Shown here: one piece after another, positions 9,471 to 20,771 of the stretch
Position numbering within the stretch: position 1 is the first letter of the stretch
How the letters are laid out: the number at the start of each line of letters is the position of its first letter
DNA from: Symsagittifera roscoffensis
Lineage: Eukaryota > Xenacoelomorpha > Acoela > Convolutidae
Direction of reading: 5' to 3'
NCBI RefSeq assembly: GCF_963678635.1
Contig: NW_026970820.1
Location: 186,001-250,000, forward strand
Length of the DNA stretch: 64,000 nt
The notes under the pieces: model-generated
The model's database searches: none
Told to the model about the DNA's origin: nothing
The model's input: only the letters and a program-made list of their open reading frames with translations
Position numbers and translations under genes: made by a program

Positions 9471-11099
9471 TTGTCACTGTGGCCCCGCTAAATAAGTGAA
9501 TTTTGACGAGTGGGTTCCGCGGGGGGCGGAGCAGGGGAACGCTTAACGCACTCGCAAAAGGAGCACCCTTCGGGTGCTCATTTTTGCTCGAAAGTTTTCT
9601 GAAACGGTATCTGATGAACTTTGTAAGGTGTCACAAAAGCAACAACACAAAACATTCTGTATGTGATTAGAAAAGATCAAAAAAGATTTCTCATACTTTC
9701 AATGACTGAATCTACACCTGATCAGTCTCTAGAGAACTCTAAGCCAAAGTAACTTATGTTTTTCAGTGATTCATGAAGAGGACCGTTCCAACGAAAACAA
9801 GTTTTCGGAAACAGTCCTCATATTTTTTTTCGAGCCCATTGTCAAGTACGTGGACTTTTACTTGTGACTAATATCTGAATTGGACTTGGAATTTGTCCCA
9901 AAGAGGTTAAGTTTGTCTCAAATTGATTAGAAGCAAAAGAAAAAAAAACATTTTTTTTTATTTGGAAAAAAAAGTTGAGTCAGAAACGTGAAAAAACCCT
10001 TTTTTCAAAAGTCATAAAAAGTAGCTCCAATTGGCTTAAATCACTAGGCTATAAAATATGAACCTGTTCAGAATAGTTTTCATGACCAAAGCCGTAAAAT
10101 TTCAATATTTAGAGAAAAGGCAAAAAAAAACAACTTTTTGGTTAACTCAAAAAGGTAGATAAATCGATTAAAGTCGACTTCAAACCTATAGGATCGAGAA
10201 GTGATCTAAATAGGGTATATATGTAGTGTCCTTGTTAGGTGACAAGCAAAAAACTGAAACAGTTTTATTGGCCACTTCCGAAATAAAGACTTTTTTTTCG
10301 AAATTTGGCCATTCTTGTTTGTAGTAAAATAGTAGTAAAATAGCCGAGAAAAAAAAATTTAAAAACCATAATTTTTATCCAATTTTGACGTTTAAATACT
10401 CTATACCTACTAAATTGTCTATGGCAAGCTCAAATAAGCCATAAAAATTCATTTTTTCTCACTTTTTTAAATTTTTGTTTTTTTGATATACAATGTTGAG
10501 TCAGAAACGTGAAAAATCAATTTTTTTCAAAAAGTCAAAATAAAGTGTTCCAATCAATTTGTTTCACTAAAACACACTTTATGAACCTGTTCAGAATGAG
10601 TTTTTGGGTTAAAGCCCAAAATTCACCCATTTTGAGAAAAGTGGAAAAAACACCTTTTTAGTTATAAAAAAACCATCATTTTTGTTGCAGTTTTTAAAAA
10701 AACTCAAATTTTTGAGAAAAACTTTTTTTCTCAAACCTTTATATTTAGGCTCCCCAAACAGTCTACTTTCATCCATTCCTTGTCAATATACCCCATTTTT
10801 TGAACCAAAACAGAGTTAATAGGTGATTTTTATCAAAAAACGTGTTTTTTACCATTTTTGCCCCCCATTTCCCTCTATAAGTCAACACATAACAAAATTT
10901 TGGCAAAACGGGGCAAAAGTGTATCCTTAGAATTTCAATACGGGGCTGCATGCAAAAAATTAGGGAATTCTGACCTCCAGTTTTCGAGAACACGACTTAT
11001 TCTGCAAGAAAAGTAATAAAGGTAAATGTTCTTTCGAACCGACGGGGCCCCTTCCCCTGTCTCTACTGAACGCCAAAGCCGGACGCGGCGGCCACCTAG
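9471..11099 (+). repeat. Unit 5, class B, 1629 bp
   Basis: The tip is TTGTCACT. HP1 is at 9561-9579, with the T-run after it broken by an A at 9580. HP2 is at 9778-9819. The first subrepeat has a degraded CATGC box (GACAAGCAAAAAACTG near 10240), while the terminal 3' box near 10948 is intact. Confidence 0.93.
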
Positions 11100-11151
11100 T
11101 TGTCACTGTGGCCCCGCTATATCAGTGGCTTTTGACAAGTAGGTTCCGCAC

Positions 11152-11164
11152 GGGGGGGGGGGGG
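11152..11164 (+). repeat. G13 homopolymer (unit 6)
   Basis: A run of 13 Gs between GTTCCGCAC and TGGAGCAGGGGAAC, that is, in the loop of a GTTCC/GGAAC stem. Confidence 0.95.
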
Positions 11165-11199
11165 TGGAGCAGGGGAACGCTAAACGCACTCGCAAAAAG

Positions 11200-11218
11200 G
11201 AGCACCCTCCGGGTGCTC
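11200..11218 (+). other. HP1 hairpin, class C representative (loop TCC)
   Basis: The GAGCACCC/GGGTGCTC stem with loop TCC is constant across class C units (6, 10, 18, 19, 30) and the C halves of units 9 and 33. Confidence 0.9.
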
Positions 11219-12020
11219 TTTTTTTGCTCGAAAGTCTTGAGAAACGATTTGGAACTGTGAGTATTGGAAGCAGTTAAAGAATAAAACTTTCTGCATTTTT
11301 GTTCTCATAGTCACAAGTGGTTTTCGACAGCTTCTACAAAACAAGTTTGACATGATGTATCTCTAAATTAGCCTAAATAAAGAGATTTTAGTTTTTTCAA
11401 TGATTCTTGAAGAGGACTGTCTCAACGAAAACAAGTTTTCGGAAACAGTCCTGGTGACTTAGTTTTGATCTCATTTTTGGGTCTATTGACTTCCATTTAG
11501 GATTAGCAGGCTAACGGAACCTATATTATGTCCTAAAAAGATTGGGTTTGCTTCAAAAAAATCAAAAGCAAGAGAAAAAAAAACATTTGAAAAATTTTAA
11601 AAATTTCAAAAAATTAAAAAATGGGAAAAATTGTTCCAAAAAACTTGATTTTTTGTTTTGTCATAAAATAACAAGGAATTGACGTAAAATGAACTTTCAA
11701 TAGTCCATTTTGACTAGTTTTCACGATTCAAGCACATTTTAACTTAATAACAACCTTCAAAAACTCACTGGAAAGGTTGTTTTTCGGCAAACGCCCTTTT
11801 TGACCACACCTATGATATCCATAACTTTTTATCTAACAAATATAGAGACTTCGGGTTTTTTGTATTGTATTAGGCATCCTCGAGTCTACCTGTCGCGTGC
11901 TAAAACGAACAATTTTTTTTTTTAATTTATCCCGCAATTTCGAAATAGGGCGGTTTTTGGCAATTTTTGGTCCTTTTTAGTCAAAAAAGTCAAATTTACA
12001 GACATCTGTCAAAAAAACTG

Positions 12021-12034
12021 TTATCACATGATAA
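12021..12034 (+). other. TTATCA-CA-TGATAA palindrome of class C
   Basis: A perfect 6-bp inverted repeat with a 2-nt centre, ~680 nt before the unit end. Conserved in class C units except unit 10, where the left arm is altered. Confidence 0.75.
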
Positions 12035-12642
12035 AAGCAGCTGGCCACTGCAAATCAAATAATGTCCTGAGTGAGACAAAAATTGCCCTCTAATTGTCCG
12101 TGGGGGAGAAAATTGAAAATTTTTATTTTTGGCGGGAAAATTTGAAATTTTTCAAAAAAACATTTTTTCTGCAGACAACAGCCTTAGACTAATGTTGGCA
12201 TGACACGCATTTTTTGCCTTCATAACAAGGGTTGATTTCTGCCGGGAACATTGATTTTTCAAAAAAAATACCAAAATTTTTGTTGCATTTTTTCAAAAAA
12301 ATCAAATTTTTGACAAAAATCAAAATTCCAAATCCTACATATTTAAGCTCCTCAAACAGTCTACTTTCGTCCATTCCCCATCAATATACCCCATTTTCTC
12401 AAGCAAAGTTGAGTTATTGATTTATTTTTAAGGAAAAACGTGATTTTTTAAGTTTTTCACACCCAAAAGCGTCTGACACACCCCGAAGGACCACTTTTTT
12501 TTCCCAACAGCCCCCATTTTTGTCAGTTTTGTACCAATAGGGGGTTGCATGCCAAAAATTAGCCAATTCCTACCTGCCATTTTCTAGATCTCGTATAATT
12601 CTGAGCTTTTTAACAATAGGTTAACGTAAAGATTTACGAAAC

Positions 12643-12665
12643 GGCCAGGGACCCTACCCTCGGCC
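12643..12665 (+). other. HP3 terminal hairpin, class C
   Basis: GGCCAGGG pairs with CCCTCGGCC around an ACCCTA-containing loop. The two halves of the stem are separated by a small internal irregularity (A against TC). Confidence 0.83.
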
Positions 12666-12790
12666 TAAATGAATAGAGAAGCCCACGCGGACGCCCACCT
12701 AGGGGGCAGGGTTGTGTGGTTTTTTATTGTTTCAGATTATTTGCATCGCGTGGGGGCGAATACGAACAGCGCTCAACGCACTCGCAGAAA

Positions 12791-12809
12791 GAGCACCCTG
12801 CGGGTGCTC
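12791..12809 (+). other. HP1 hairpin, class D representative (loop TGC)
   Basis: The same 8-bp GAGCACCC/GGGTGCTC stem as class B, with loop TGC. The flanking arms GCAGAAA and TTTTTGC are less well paired than in class B. It is preceded by GCGCTCAACGCACTC. Confidence 0.9.
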
Positions 12810-13000
12810 TTTTTGCTCGAAAACTGTAAGTCGATTTAAATCTTTTAATTTACAAATTTTATCCTAATTTTAGTTTTTTTTACTAGTTGTTCTTAGTTAA
12901 ACTCCAATGATACCTCAAATCGTTTTTCTGGCTGGCCATTTTTATAAGTGACTCTGTGGTTCGATCAGTTAACTACCAAATACATTTTGATTTACGAAAT

Positions 13001-13038
13001 GGACTGTTTCAACGAAAACAAGTTTTCGGAAACAGTCC
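13001..13038 (+). other. HP2 hairpin, class D representative
   Basis: The outer stem GGACTGTTT/AAACAGTCC (9 bp), a small internal loop (CAA against G) and the inner stem CGAAAAC/GTTTTCG (7 bp) enclose an AA loop. The inner stem and loop are identical in every B, C, D and E unit read here. Outer-stem changes occur between classes. Confidence 0.92.
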
Positions 13039-13372
13039 AAATTTTTAATTTTGATCCCAAATGAAAACCAAATGAAGTCAAATGCGTTGGTTAAACTAAC
13101 GGATCCCAGCCCATGTCTTTGTGTTTATCAACTGTTCAAACACAAAACAACTATATAAAAACTAAGTTAATAAAAAAATAAAACAAAACAAATAATCGAG
13201 AAAGAAATGAAAGTTTATCAAAAAAATATGCAAAAAATTCGATTAATTCTTTTTTGATTAGTCTTGAAAACCTCAGTTTCAAAAATATGATACTTAAGAG
13301 GTCCGTTTTGACGCGTTATTAGAGTTTAGGCACGTTTTGAGTTCGCAACCCACAATGAGCGATTAACTTTGA

Positions 13373-13389
13373 TGTTTGTTTTACAAACA
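13373..13389 (+). other. TGTTTG-TTTTA-CAAACA hairpin of class D
   Basis: A 6-bp stem with a 5-nt loop, present in each class D unit and set in otherwise AT-rich body. Confidence 0.75.
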
Positions 13390-14261
13390 CGGTTTTTTTC
13401 TACCACAATCAAAATTTCATTACTCTTGAACCACTTGAGTAAAATAGATGAAAATTTTTGCATCAGAACTAACTTGTCAAGGTTTATTGAGGTATATAAA
13501 AAATGTATCCAGTTAAATAGTTATTTTTTGGCTAATTTTTGAAAAAACTTAAAAAATTTGAAAAAACAATTTTTTTTTAGATTTGGCGTTCAAAAAATGC
13601 CTTCTATGATGGACCTGCAAAAAATTTGTTTTGAGGCCATAAGTTTGGCTCGTTAGTGTATACAAAATAGCTAATTGTTTATAATAAAAAAGTTTGGAAG
13701 AACTGTGATTTTTTGAAAAAAATAGAAAAAAACGTGAAAAAATCAGTTTTTGGCGGGAAAATTCTCAAAAAATCAAAAGTCAAGTTTTCTCTCTCTTAAC
13801 TTCAATGAACTAATTCGGCCACGACAATCATTTTTTGTCATCAGTAAAAATGTCGAGAAATGACCGAAACATTGACTTTTGTGAAATTTGACAAAAAAGT
13901 TCGCCAAAAAACATCAAAAATCTCGAAAAAATTGCAAAAAAAATTTTGCCAAAAAATACACCATTCGACTCCCTCAACTGTGCTAGTGTCCAAAAAAAAC
14001 ATCACTTCATCTCATTTTCTCAACCAAAATTGAGTTATTGGGGCATTTTTGAAAAAAATCGTGATTTTGACCAAAAAAAACGCCTCTTTTTCCCCAAAAA
14101 GTGCAACTTATAACATTATTTCGGAAAAACGCCTTCCCAAGTTATATCTTAGAATTTTGTCCTCTACCTACATGCAAAGTTTGAAGAAATTTTATACTGC
14201 CGTTTTCGAGAACTTGAATAATTTTTTTCTTTTCCTAATTAGGTATTTTTTCTAGTTGACC

Positions 14262-14284
14262 GGCAAGGAAACCCTACCCTTGCC
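14262..14284 (+). other. HP3 terminal hairpin, class D
   Basis: GGCAAGG/CCTTGCC (7 bp) encloses AAACCCTAC. The stem sequence differs from classes A, B, C and F at several pairs, yet pairing is complete. Confidence 0.88.
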
Positions 14285-14322
14285 TAAAGGATTCACAAAG
14301 CCGGACCGCGACGACCACCTAG

Positions 14323-15952
14323 AGGTTTTTGTGGCCCCGCTCAATCAGTGACTTTTGATGAGTGGGTTCCGCGGGGGGCGGAGCAGGGGAACGCTAAACG
14401 CACTCGCAAAAGGAGCACCCTTCGGGTGCTCTTTTTTGCTCGAAAGTTTTCTGAAACGGTATCTGATGAACTTTGTAAGGTGTCACAAAAGCAACAACCC
14501 AAAACGTTCTGTATGTGATTAGAAAAGGTCAAAAAAGATTTCTTATACTTTCAATGACTGAATCTACCCCTGATCAGTCTCTAGAGAACTCTAAGCCAAA
14601 GTAACTTATGTTTTTCAGTGATTCATGAAGAGGACCGTTCCAACGAAAACAAGTTTTCGGAAACAGTCCTCATATTTTTTTTCGAGCCCATTGTCAAGTA
14701 CGTGGACTTTCAATTGTGACTTATAGCTGAATTGAACTTGGAATTTGTCCCAAAAAGGTTAAGTTTGTCTCAAATTGATTAGAAGCAAAAGAAAAAAAAA
14801 ACATTTTTTTAATTGGAAAAAAAAGTTGAGTCAGAAACGTGAAAAAAACCCTTTTTTCAAAAGTCATAAAAAATAGCTCCAATTGGCTTAAATCACTAGG
14901 CTACAAAATATGAACCTGTTCAGAATGGTTTTCATGACCAAAGCCATACAACTTCCATATTTAGAGAAAAGGCAAAAAAAAACAACTTTTTGGTTAACTC
15001 AAAAAGGTAGATAAATCGGGTAAAGTCGTCTTCAAACCTATAGGATCGAAAAGTGATCTATATAGGGTATATATGTAGTGTCCTTGTTAGGTCGCATGCA
15101 AAAAAAATAGAACAGTTTTGTTGGCCACTTCCGAAATTAAGACTTTTTTTTCGAAATTTGGCCATTTTTATTTGTAGTAAAATAGTAGTAAAATAGCCGA
15201 GAAAAAAAATTGTAAAAACCAAAATTTTTATCCAATTTTGACGTTTAAATACTCTATACCTACTAAAATGTCCATGGCAAGCTCAAATAAGCCATCAAAA
15301 TTCATTTTTTCTCACTTTTTAAAATTTTTGTTTTTTTGATATACAATGTTGAGTCAGAAACGTGAAAAATCAATTTTTTTCAAAAAGTCAAAAAAAAGTG
15401 TTCCAATCAATTTGTTTCACTAAAACGCACTTTATGAACCTGTTCAGAATGGGTTTTTGGGTTAAAGCCAAAAATTCACCCATTTTGAGAAAAGTGGAAA
15501 AAACACCTTTTTAGTTACAAAAAAAACATCATTTTTGTTGCAGTTTTTGAAAAAACCCAAATTTTTGAGAGAAAATTTTTTTCTCAAACCTTTATATTTA
15601 GGTTCCCCAAACAGTCTACTTTCATCCATTCCCCATCAATATACCCCATTTTTTGAACCAAAACAGAGTTACTAGGTGATTTTTATCAAAAAACGTGTTT
15701 TTTACCATTTTTGCCCCCCATTTCCCTCTATAAGTCAACACATAACAAAATTTTGGCAAAACGGGGCAAAAGTGTATCCTTAGAATTTCAGTACGGGGCT
15801 GCATGCAAAAAATTAGGGAATTCTGACCTCCAGTTTTCGAGAACACGACTTATTCTGCATGAAAAGGGTAAAAGGTAAATGTTCCTTCGAACCGACGGGG
15901 CCCCTTCCCCTGTCTCTGCTGAACGCCATAGCCGGACGCGGCGGCCACCTAG
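14323..15952 (+). repeat. Unit 8, class B, 1630 bp, with AGGTTTTT tip
   Basis: A class B body whose first 8 bases are AGGTTTTT instead of TTGTCACT; both tips are followed by GTGGCCCCGC. HP1 is at 14413-14431 and HP2 at 14630-14671. The CAGTGAC that can pair with the other tip is retained here without a partner. Confidence 0.93.
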
Positions 15953-17542
15953 TTGTCACTGTGGCCCCGCTATATCATTCATTTTTGACAAGTAGGTTCC
16001 GCGGGGGGCGGATCAGGGGAACGCTAAACGCACTCGCAAAAAAGAGCACCCTCCGGGTGCTCTTTTTTGCTCGAAAGTTTTGTGAAACGGTTTTGATCTG
16101 TAAGTATTGGAAGCAGTTACACATGAAACTATCTGCATCTTTCTGCTCATAGTCACAAGTGGTTTTCGAAAGCTTCTACAACACATTCTTGACATGATCT
16201 ATCTCTAAATTAGCCTAAATAAAGTGATTTTACGCTTTTCAATGATTCTTGATGAGGACTGTCTCAACGAAAACAAGTTTTCGGAAACAGTCCTGGTAAC
16301 TTAGTTTTGATCTCATTTTTGAGTCTATTGCCTTCAAGTTGTGATTGGTAGGCTAATGGGGCCTATATTATGTCCTAAAAAGAATGAGTTTGTGTCAAAA
16401 AGATAAAAAGTAAAAGAAAAAAAAACATTAAAAAAAGTATCAAAAATTTTAAAAAAATTTAAAAAATGAAAAATTTTTCCAAAACATTTGGATTTTTGTT
16501 TTATCAAAAAATAACTATAAATTGAGGTATAATGGACTTTGAATAGTCCATTTCGACTAGTTTTTACGATTCAAGCACATTTTAACTTAATAACAACATT
16601 CAAAAAACCACTGGAAATGGTGTTTTTCCGCAAACGCCCTTTTTGACCACACCTACGAAATCTATAACTTTTTATCTAACATTTATAGAGACTTCGGGTT
16701 TTTTGCATTGTAAAAAGCATCCTAGGGCTCACCTGTCGCATGCAAAAACCAATAATTTTTCTTTTTAATTTTTCCCGCAATTTCGAATTAGGGCGTTTTT
16801 TGGCTATTTTTTGTCCTTCTGGGCGGTAAAAAGTCAAATTTAGAGACATCTGTCAAAAAAACTGTTATCACATGATAGAAGCAGCTGGCCATGATAAATC
16901 AAATAGGGTCCTGATTGAGAGCAAAACTACCCTCTATTTGCCAGTGGGGGGAGGAAATTGAAAATTTTTATTTTTGGCGGGAAAATTTAAAATTTTTCAA
17001 AAAAACATCTATTCCACAAATAACGGCCTTAAACTAATGTTGGCATGACACGCATTTTTTGCCTTCATAACTAGGGTCGATTTCTGCCGGGAACATTGTT
17101 TTTTCAAAAAAATGACCAAAATTTTTGTTGCATTTTTTCAAAAAAATCAAAATTTTGAGAAAAATAAAATTTCCAAATTCTACATAATTAGGCTCCCCAA
17201 ACAGTCTACTTTCATCCATTCTCCATCAATATACCCCATTTTGTGAACCAAAACAGAGTTAATAGGTGATTTTTATCAAAAAACGTGTTTTTTACCATTT
17301 TTGCCCCCCATTTCCCTCTATAAGTCAACACATAACAAAATTTTGGCAAAACGGGGCAAAAGTGTATCCTTAGAATTTCCATACGTGGCTGCATGCAAAA
17401 AATTAGGGAATTTTGACCTCCAGTTTTCGAGAACACGACTTTTTCTGCATGAAAAGACTAAAAGGTAATTGTTCCTTCGAACCGACGGGGCCCCTTCCCC
17501 TGTCTCTACTGAACGCCATAGCCGGACGCGGCGGCCACCTAG
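15953..17542 (+). repeat. Unit 9, C-to-B chimera, 1590 bp
   Basis: Class C-like sequence runs from the start (HP1 loop TCC at 16044-16062, HP2 at 16256-16293) to about 17170. It then becomes class B through to the end, including the class B 3' box and HP3. The switch falls in or beside the CTCCCCAAACAGTCTACTTTC stretch shared by both classes (about 17190-17220). The class C part is diverged from units 6 and 10 and closer to unit 33. Confidence 0.9.
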
Positions 17543-19152
17543 TTGTCACTGTGGCCCCGCTATATCAGTGAATTTTGACAAGTAGGTTCCGCACGGGGGG
17601 GGGGGGGGGGGGGTGGAGCAGGGGAACGCTAAACGCACTCGCAAAAAGGAGCACCCTCCGGGTGCTCTTTTTTTGCTCGAAAGTCTTGAGAAACGATTTG
17701 GAACTGTGAGTATTGGAAGCAGTTAAAGAATAAAACTTTCTGCATCTTTGTTCTCATAGTCACAAGTGGTTTTCGACAGCTTCTACAAAACAAGTTTGAC
17801 ATGATCTATCTCTAAATTAGCCTAAATAAAGAGATTTTAGTTTTTTCAATGATTCTTGAAGAGGACTGTCTCAACGAAAACAAGTTTTCGGAAACAGTCC
17901 TGGTGACTTAGTTTTGATCTCATTTTTGGGTCTATTGACTTCCAATTAGGATTAGCAGGCTAACGGAACCTATATTATGTCCTAAAAAGATTGGGTTTGC
18001 TTCAAAAAAATCAAAAGCAAGAGAAAAAAAAAACATTTGAAAAATTTTAAAAATTTCAAAAAATTAAAAAATGGGAAAAATTGTTCCAAAAAACTTGATT
18101 TTTTGTTTTGTCATAAAATAACAAGGAATTGGCGTAAAATGACCTTTCAATAGTCCATTTTGACTAGTTTTCACGATTCAAGCACATTTTAACTTAATAA
18201 CAACCTTCAAAAACTCACTGGAAAGGTTGTTTTTCGGCAAACGCCCTTTTTGACCACACCTATGAAATCCATAACTTTTTATCTAACAAGTATAGAGACT
18301 TCGGGTTTTTTGTATTGTATTAGGCATCCTCGAGTCTACCTGTCGCGTGCTAAAACGAACAATTTTTTTTTTAATTTATCCCGCAATTTCGAAATAGGGC
18401 GGTTTTTGGCAATTTTTGGTCCTTTTTAGTGAAAAAAGTCAAATTTACAGACATCTGTCAAAAAAACTGTTTACACATGATAAAAGCAGCTGGCCACTGC
18501 AAATCAAATAATGTCCTGAGTGAGACAAAAATTGCACTCTAATTGTCCGTGGGGGGAGGAAATTGAAAATTTTTATTTTTGGCGGGAAAATTTGAAATTT
18601 TTCAAAAAAACATTTACTCTGCAGACAACAGCCTTAGACTAATGTTGGCATGACACGCATTTTTTGCCTTCATAACAAGGGTTGATTTCTGCCGGGAACA
18701 TTGATTTTTCAAAAAAAATACCAAAATTTTTGTTGCATTTTTTCAAAAAAATCAAATTTTTGACAGAAATCAAAATTCAAAATTCTACATATTTAAGCTC
18801 CTCAAACAGTCTACTTTCGTCCATTCCCCATCAATATACCCCATTTTCTCAAGCAAAGTTGAGTTATTGATTCATTTTCAAGGAAAAACGTGATTTTTTA
18901 AGTTTTTCACACCCAAAAGCGTCTGACACACCCCGAAGGACCACTTTTTTTTCCCAACAGCCCCCATTTTTGTCAGTTTTGTACCAATAGGGGGTTGCAT
19001 GCCAAAAATTAGCCAATTCTTACCTGCCATTTTCTAGATCTCGTATAATTCTGAGATTTTTAACAATAGGTTAACGTAAAGATTTACGAAACGGCCAGGG
19101 ACCCTACCCTCGGCCTAAATGAATAGAGAAGCCCACGCGGACGCCCACCTAG
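17543..19152 (+). repeat. Unit 10, class C, 1610 bp
   Basis: Nearly identical to unit 6, but its G run is longer: 19 Gs at 17595-17613 against 13 in unit 6. HP1 with loop TCC is at 17649-17667 and HP2 at 17863-17900. The palindrome region has lost bases (TTTACACATGATAA near 18470). Confidence 0.93.
17595..17613 (+). repeat. G19 homopolymer (unit 10)
   Basis: A run of 19 Gs at the same site as in unit 6, the longest G run in the window. Confidence 0.95.
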
Positions 19153-19165
19153 GGGGCAGGGTTGT

Positions 19166-19171
19166 GTGGTC
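19166..19171 (+). repeat. 5' member of an offset terminal inverted repeat (unit 11, class D)
   Basis: GTGGTC, 13 nt inside the unit, matches GACCAC at 20762-20767. The class D pair differs from class B by one base on each side, and the change is compensatory. Units 12, 13, 16 and 34 show the same pair; unit 7 does not. Confidence 0.75.
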
Positions 19172-20761
19172 TATTCTCGACTTTAGTTACTTGCATTGCG
19201 TGGGGAAGAATACGAACAGCGCTCAACGCACTCGCAGAAAGAGCACCCTGCGGGTGCTCTTTTTGCTCGAGAACTGTAAGTCGATTTAAATTTTTCAATT
19301 TACATATTTTGTCCTAAATTTAACTTTTTTTTACTAGTTGATCTCAGTTAAACTCCCATGATACCTCAAATTGTATTCCTGGATGGGCATTTTTATAAGT
19401 CACTCTGTGGCTCGATCAGTTGACAACCAAATACATTTTGATTTACGAAATGAACTGTTTCAACGAAAACAAGTTTTCGGAAACAGTCCAAATTTGTAGT
19501 TATGATCCCAAACATAAACAAAGAAAAATCTAATGCGTTGGTTAAACTAGCAGAGCCCAGCTTATTTCTTTGTGCTTATCGACTGTTCAAACACATAACA
19601 ACTATGTTAAAAACTAAGTTATTAAAAATAAAACAAAACAAATTATCGAGAAAGAAATGAAAGTTTATCAACAAAATATGCAAAAAATTCAATTAATTCT
19701 TTTTTTATTAGTCATGAAAACCTCAGTTTCAAAAATCTGATACTTGAGAGATCCGTTTTGACGCGTTACTACAGTTTAGGCACGTTTTGAGTTCGCAGCC
19801 CACAATGATCGATTAACTTTGATGTTTGTTTTACAAACACGATTTTTTTACCACAATCAAACTTTCATTACTCTTGAACGACTTGAGTAGAATAGATGAT
19901 TTTTTTTGCATAAGAACTAACTTGTCAAGGGTTTTTGAGATACATATTAAATGTATCCAGTTAAATAATAATTTTTTGGCTAATTTTTGAAAAAACTTTA
20001 AAAAGTTGAAAAAATAATATTTTTTCAGATTTGGCGACCAAAAAGTGCCTTCTATAATGGATCAGCAAAAAAATTGTTCTGAGGCTATAAGTATGGCTCA
20101 TTGGGGTATATAAAATAGCTAATTGTTTATAATAAAAAAGTTTAGAAGAACTCTGATTTTTTGAAAAAATTAGAAAAAAACGTGAAAAAATCAGTTTTTG
20201 GCGGGAAAATTCTCAAAAAATTAAAAACCAAGTTTTCGCTCTCCTTACTCCAATAAACTAATTCGGCCACGACTATCAATTTTTGTCATCAGTAAAAATG
20301 TCGAGAAACGACCGGAACATATACTTTTCCGAAATTTGACAAAAAAGTTCGCCAAAAAACATCAAAAATCTCGAAAAAATTGCAGAAAAAATTTTGCCAA
20401 AAAAAACACCATTCGGCTCCCTCAACTGTGCTAGTGTCCAAAAAAAACATCACTTTTTCGCATTTTCTCAACCAAAATTGAGTTATTGGGGCATTTTTGA
20501 AAAAAATCGTGATTTCGACCAAAAAAAAACGCCCCTTTTTCCCCAAAAAGTGCAACTCATAACATTATTTCGGAAAAACGCCTTCCCAAGTTATATCTTA
20601 GAATTTTGTCCTCTACCTACATGCAAAATTTGAAGAAATTCTATACTGCCGTTTTCGAGAACTTGAATAATTTTTTTATTTTCCTAATTAGGTATTTTTT
20701 CTAGTTGACCGGCAAGGAAACCCTACCCTTGCCTAAAGGATTCACAAAGCCGGACCGCGAC

Positions 20762-20767
20762 GACCAC
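20762..20767 (+). repeat. 3' member of an offset terminal inverted repeat (unit 11, class D)
   Basis: GACCAC immediately before CTAG, complementary to GTGGTC at 19166-19171. Confidence 0.75.
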
Positions 20768-20771
20768 CTAG

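Larger units (their letters stand above)
11100..12702 (+). repeat. Unit 6, class C, 1603 bp
   Basis: It carries the TTGTCACT tip normally seen on class B, then a class C body. There is a 13-G run at 11152-11164, HP1 with loop TCC at 11200-11218, and HP2 at 11414-11451. A perfect TTATCA-CA-TGATAA palindrome is at 12021-12034. The class C 3' box is at 12547-12593 and HP3 at 12643-12665. It is nearly identical to unit 10. Confidence 0.93.
12703..14322 (+). repeat. Unit 7, class D, 1620 bp
   Basis: The tip is GGGGCAGGGTTGT followed by GTGGTT, so unlike other class D units it lacks a perfect GTGGTC match to its GACCAC end. HP1 with loop TGC is at 12791-12809. HP2 with a perfect 9-bp outer stem is at 13001-13038. 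A TGTTTG-TTTTA-CAAACA hairpin is at 13373-13389 and HP3 at 14262-14284. It is nearly identical to unit 16 through most of its length. Confidence 0.93.
19153..20771 (+). repeat. Unit 11, class D, 1619 bp
   Basis: GTGGTC at 19166-19171 matches the unit's own 3' GACCAC at 20762-20767. HP1 with loop TGC is at 19241-19259. HP2 at 19452-19489 carries GAACTG, which breaks one outer-stem pair while the CGAAAAC/GTTTTCG core is intact. It forms a near-identical tandem pair with unit 12. Confidence 0.93.

Noticed and set aside
10769-10993. A 74-codon minus-strand frame recurring in almost every class B unit
   Set aside because: Its conservation follows from the repeat's DNA conservation over the 3' box. 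The frame is shortened in units 3, 15 and 20, is lost in other classes and has no family resemblance.
12957-12968. TGGTTCGATCAG as a Pol III B box
   Set aside because: It only partly fits GGTTCGANTCC, no A box at the right spacing was seen, and no cloverleaf could be drawn.
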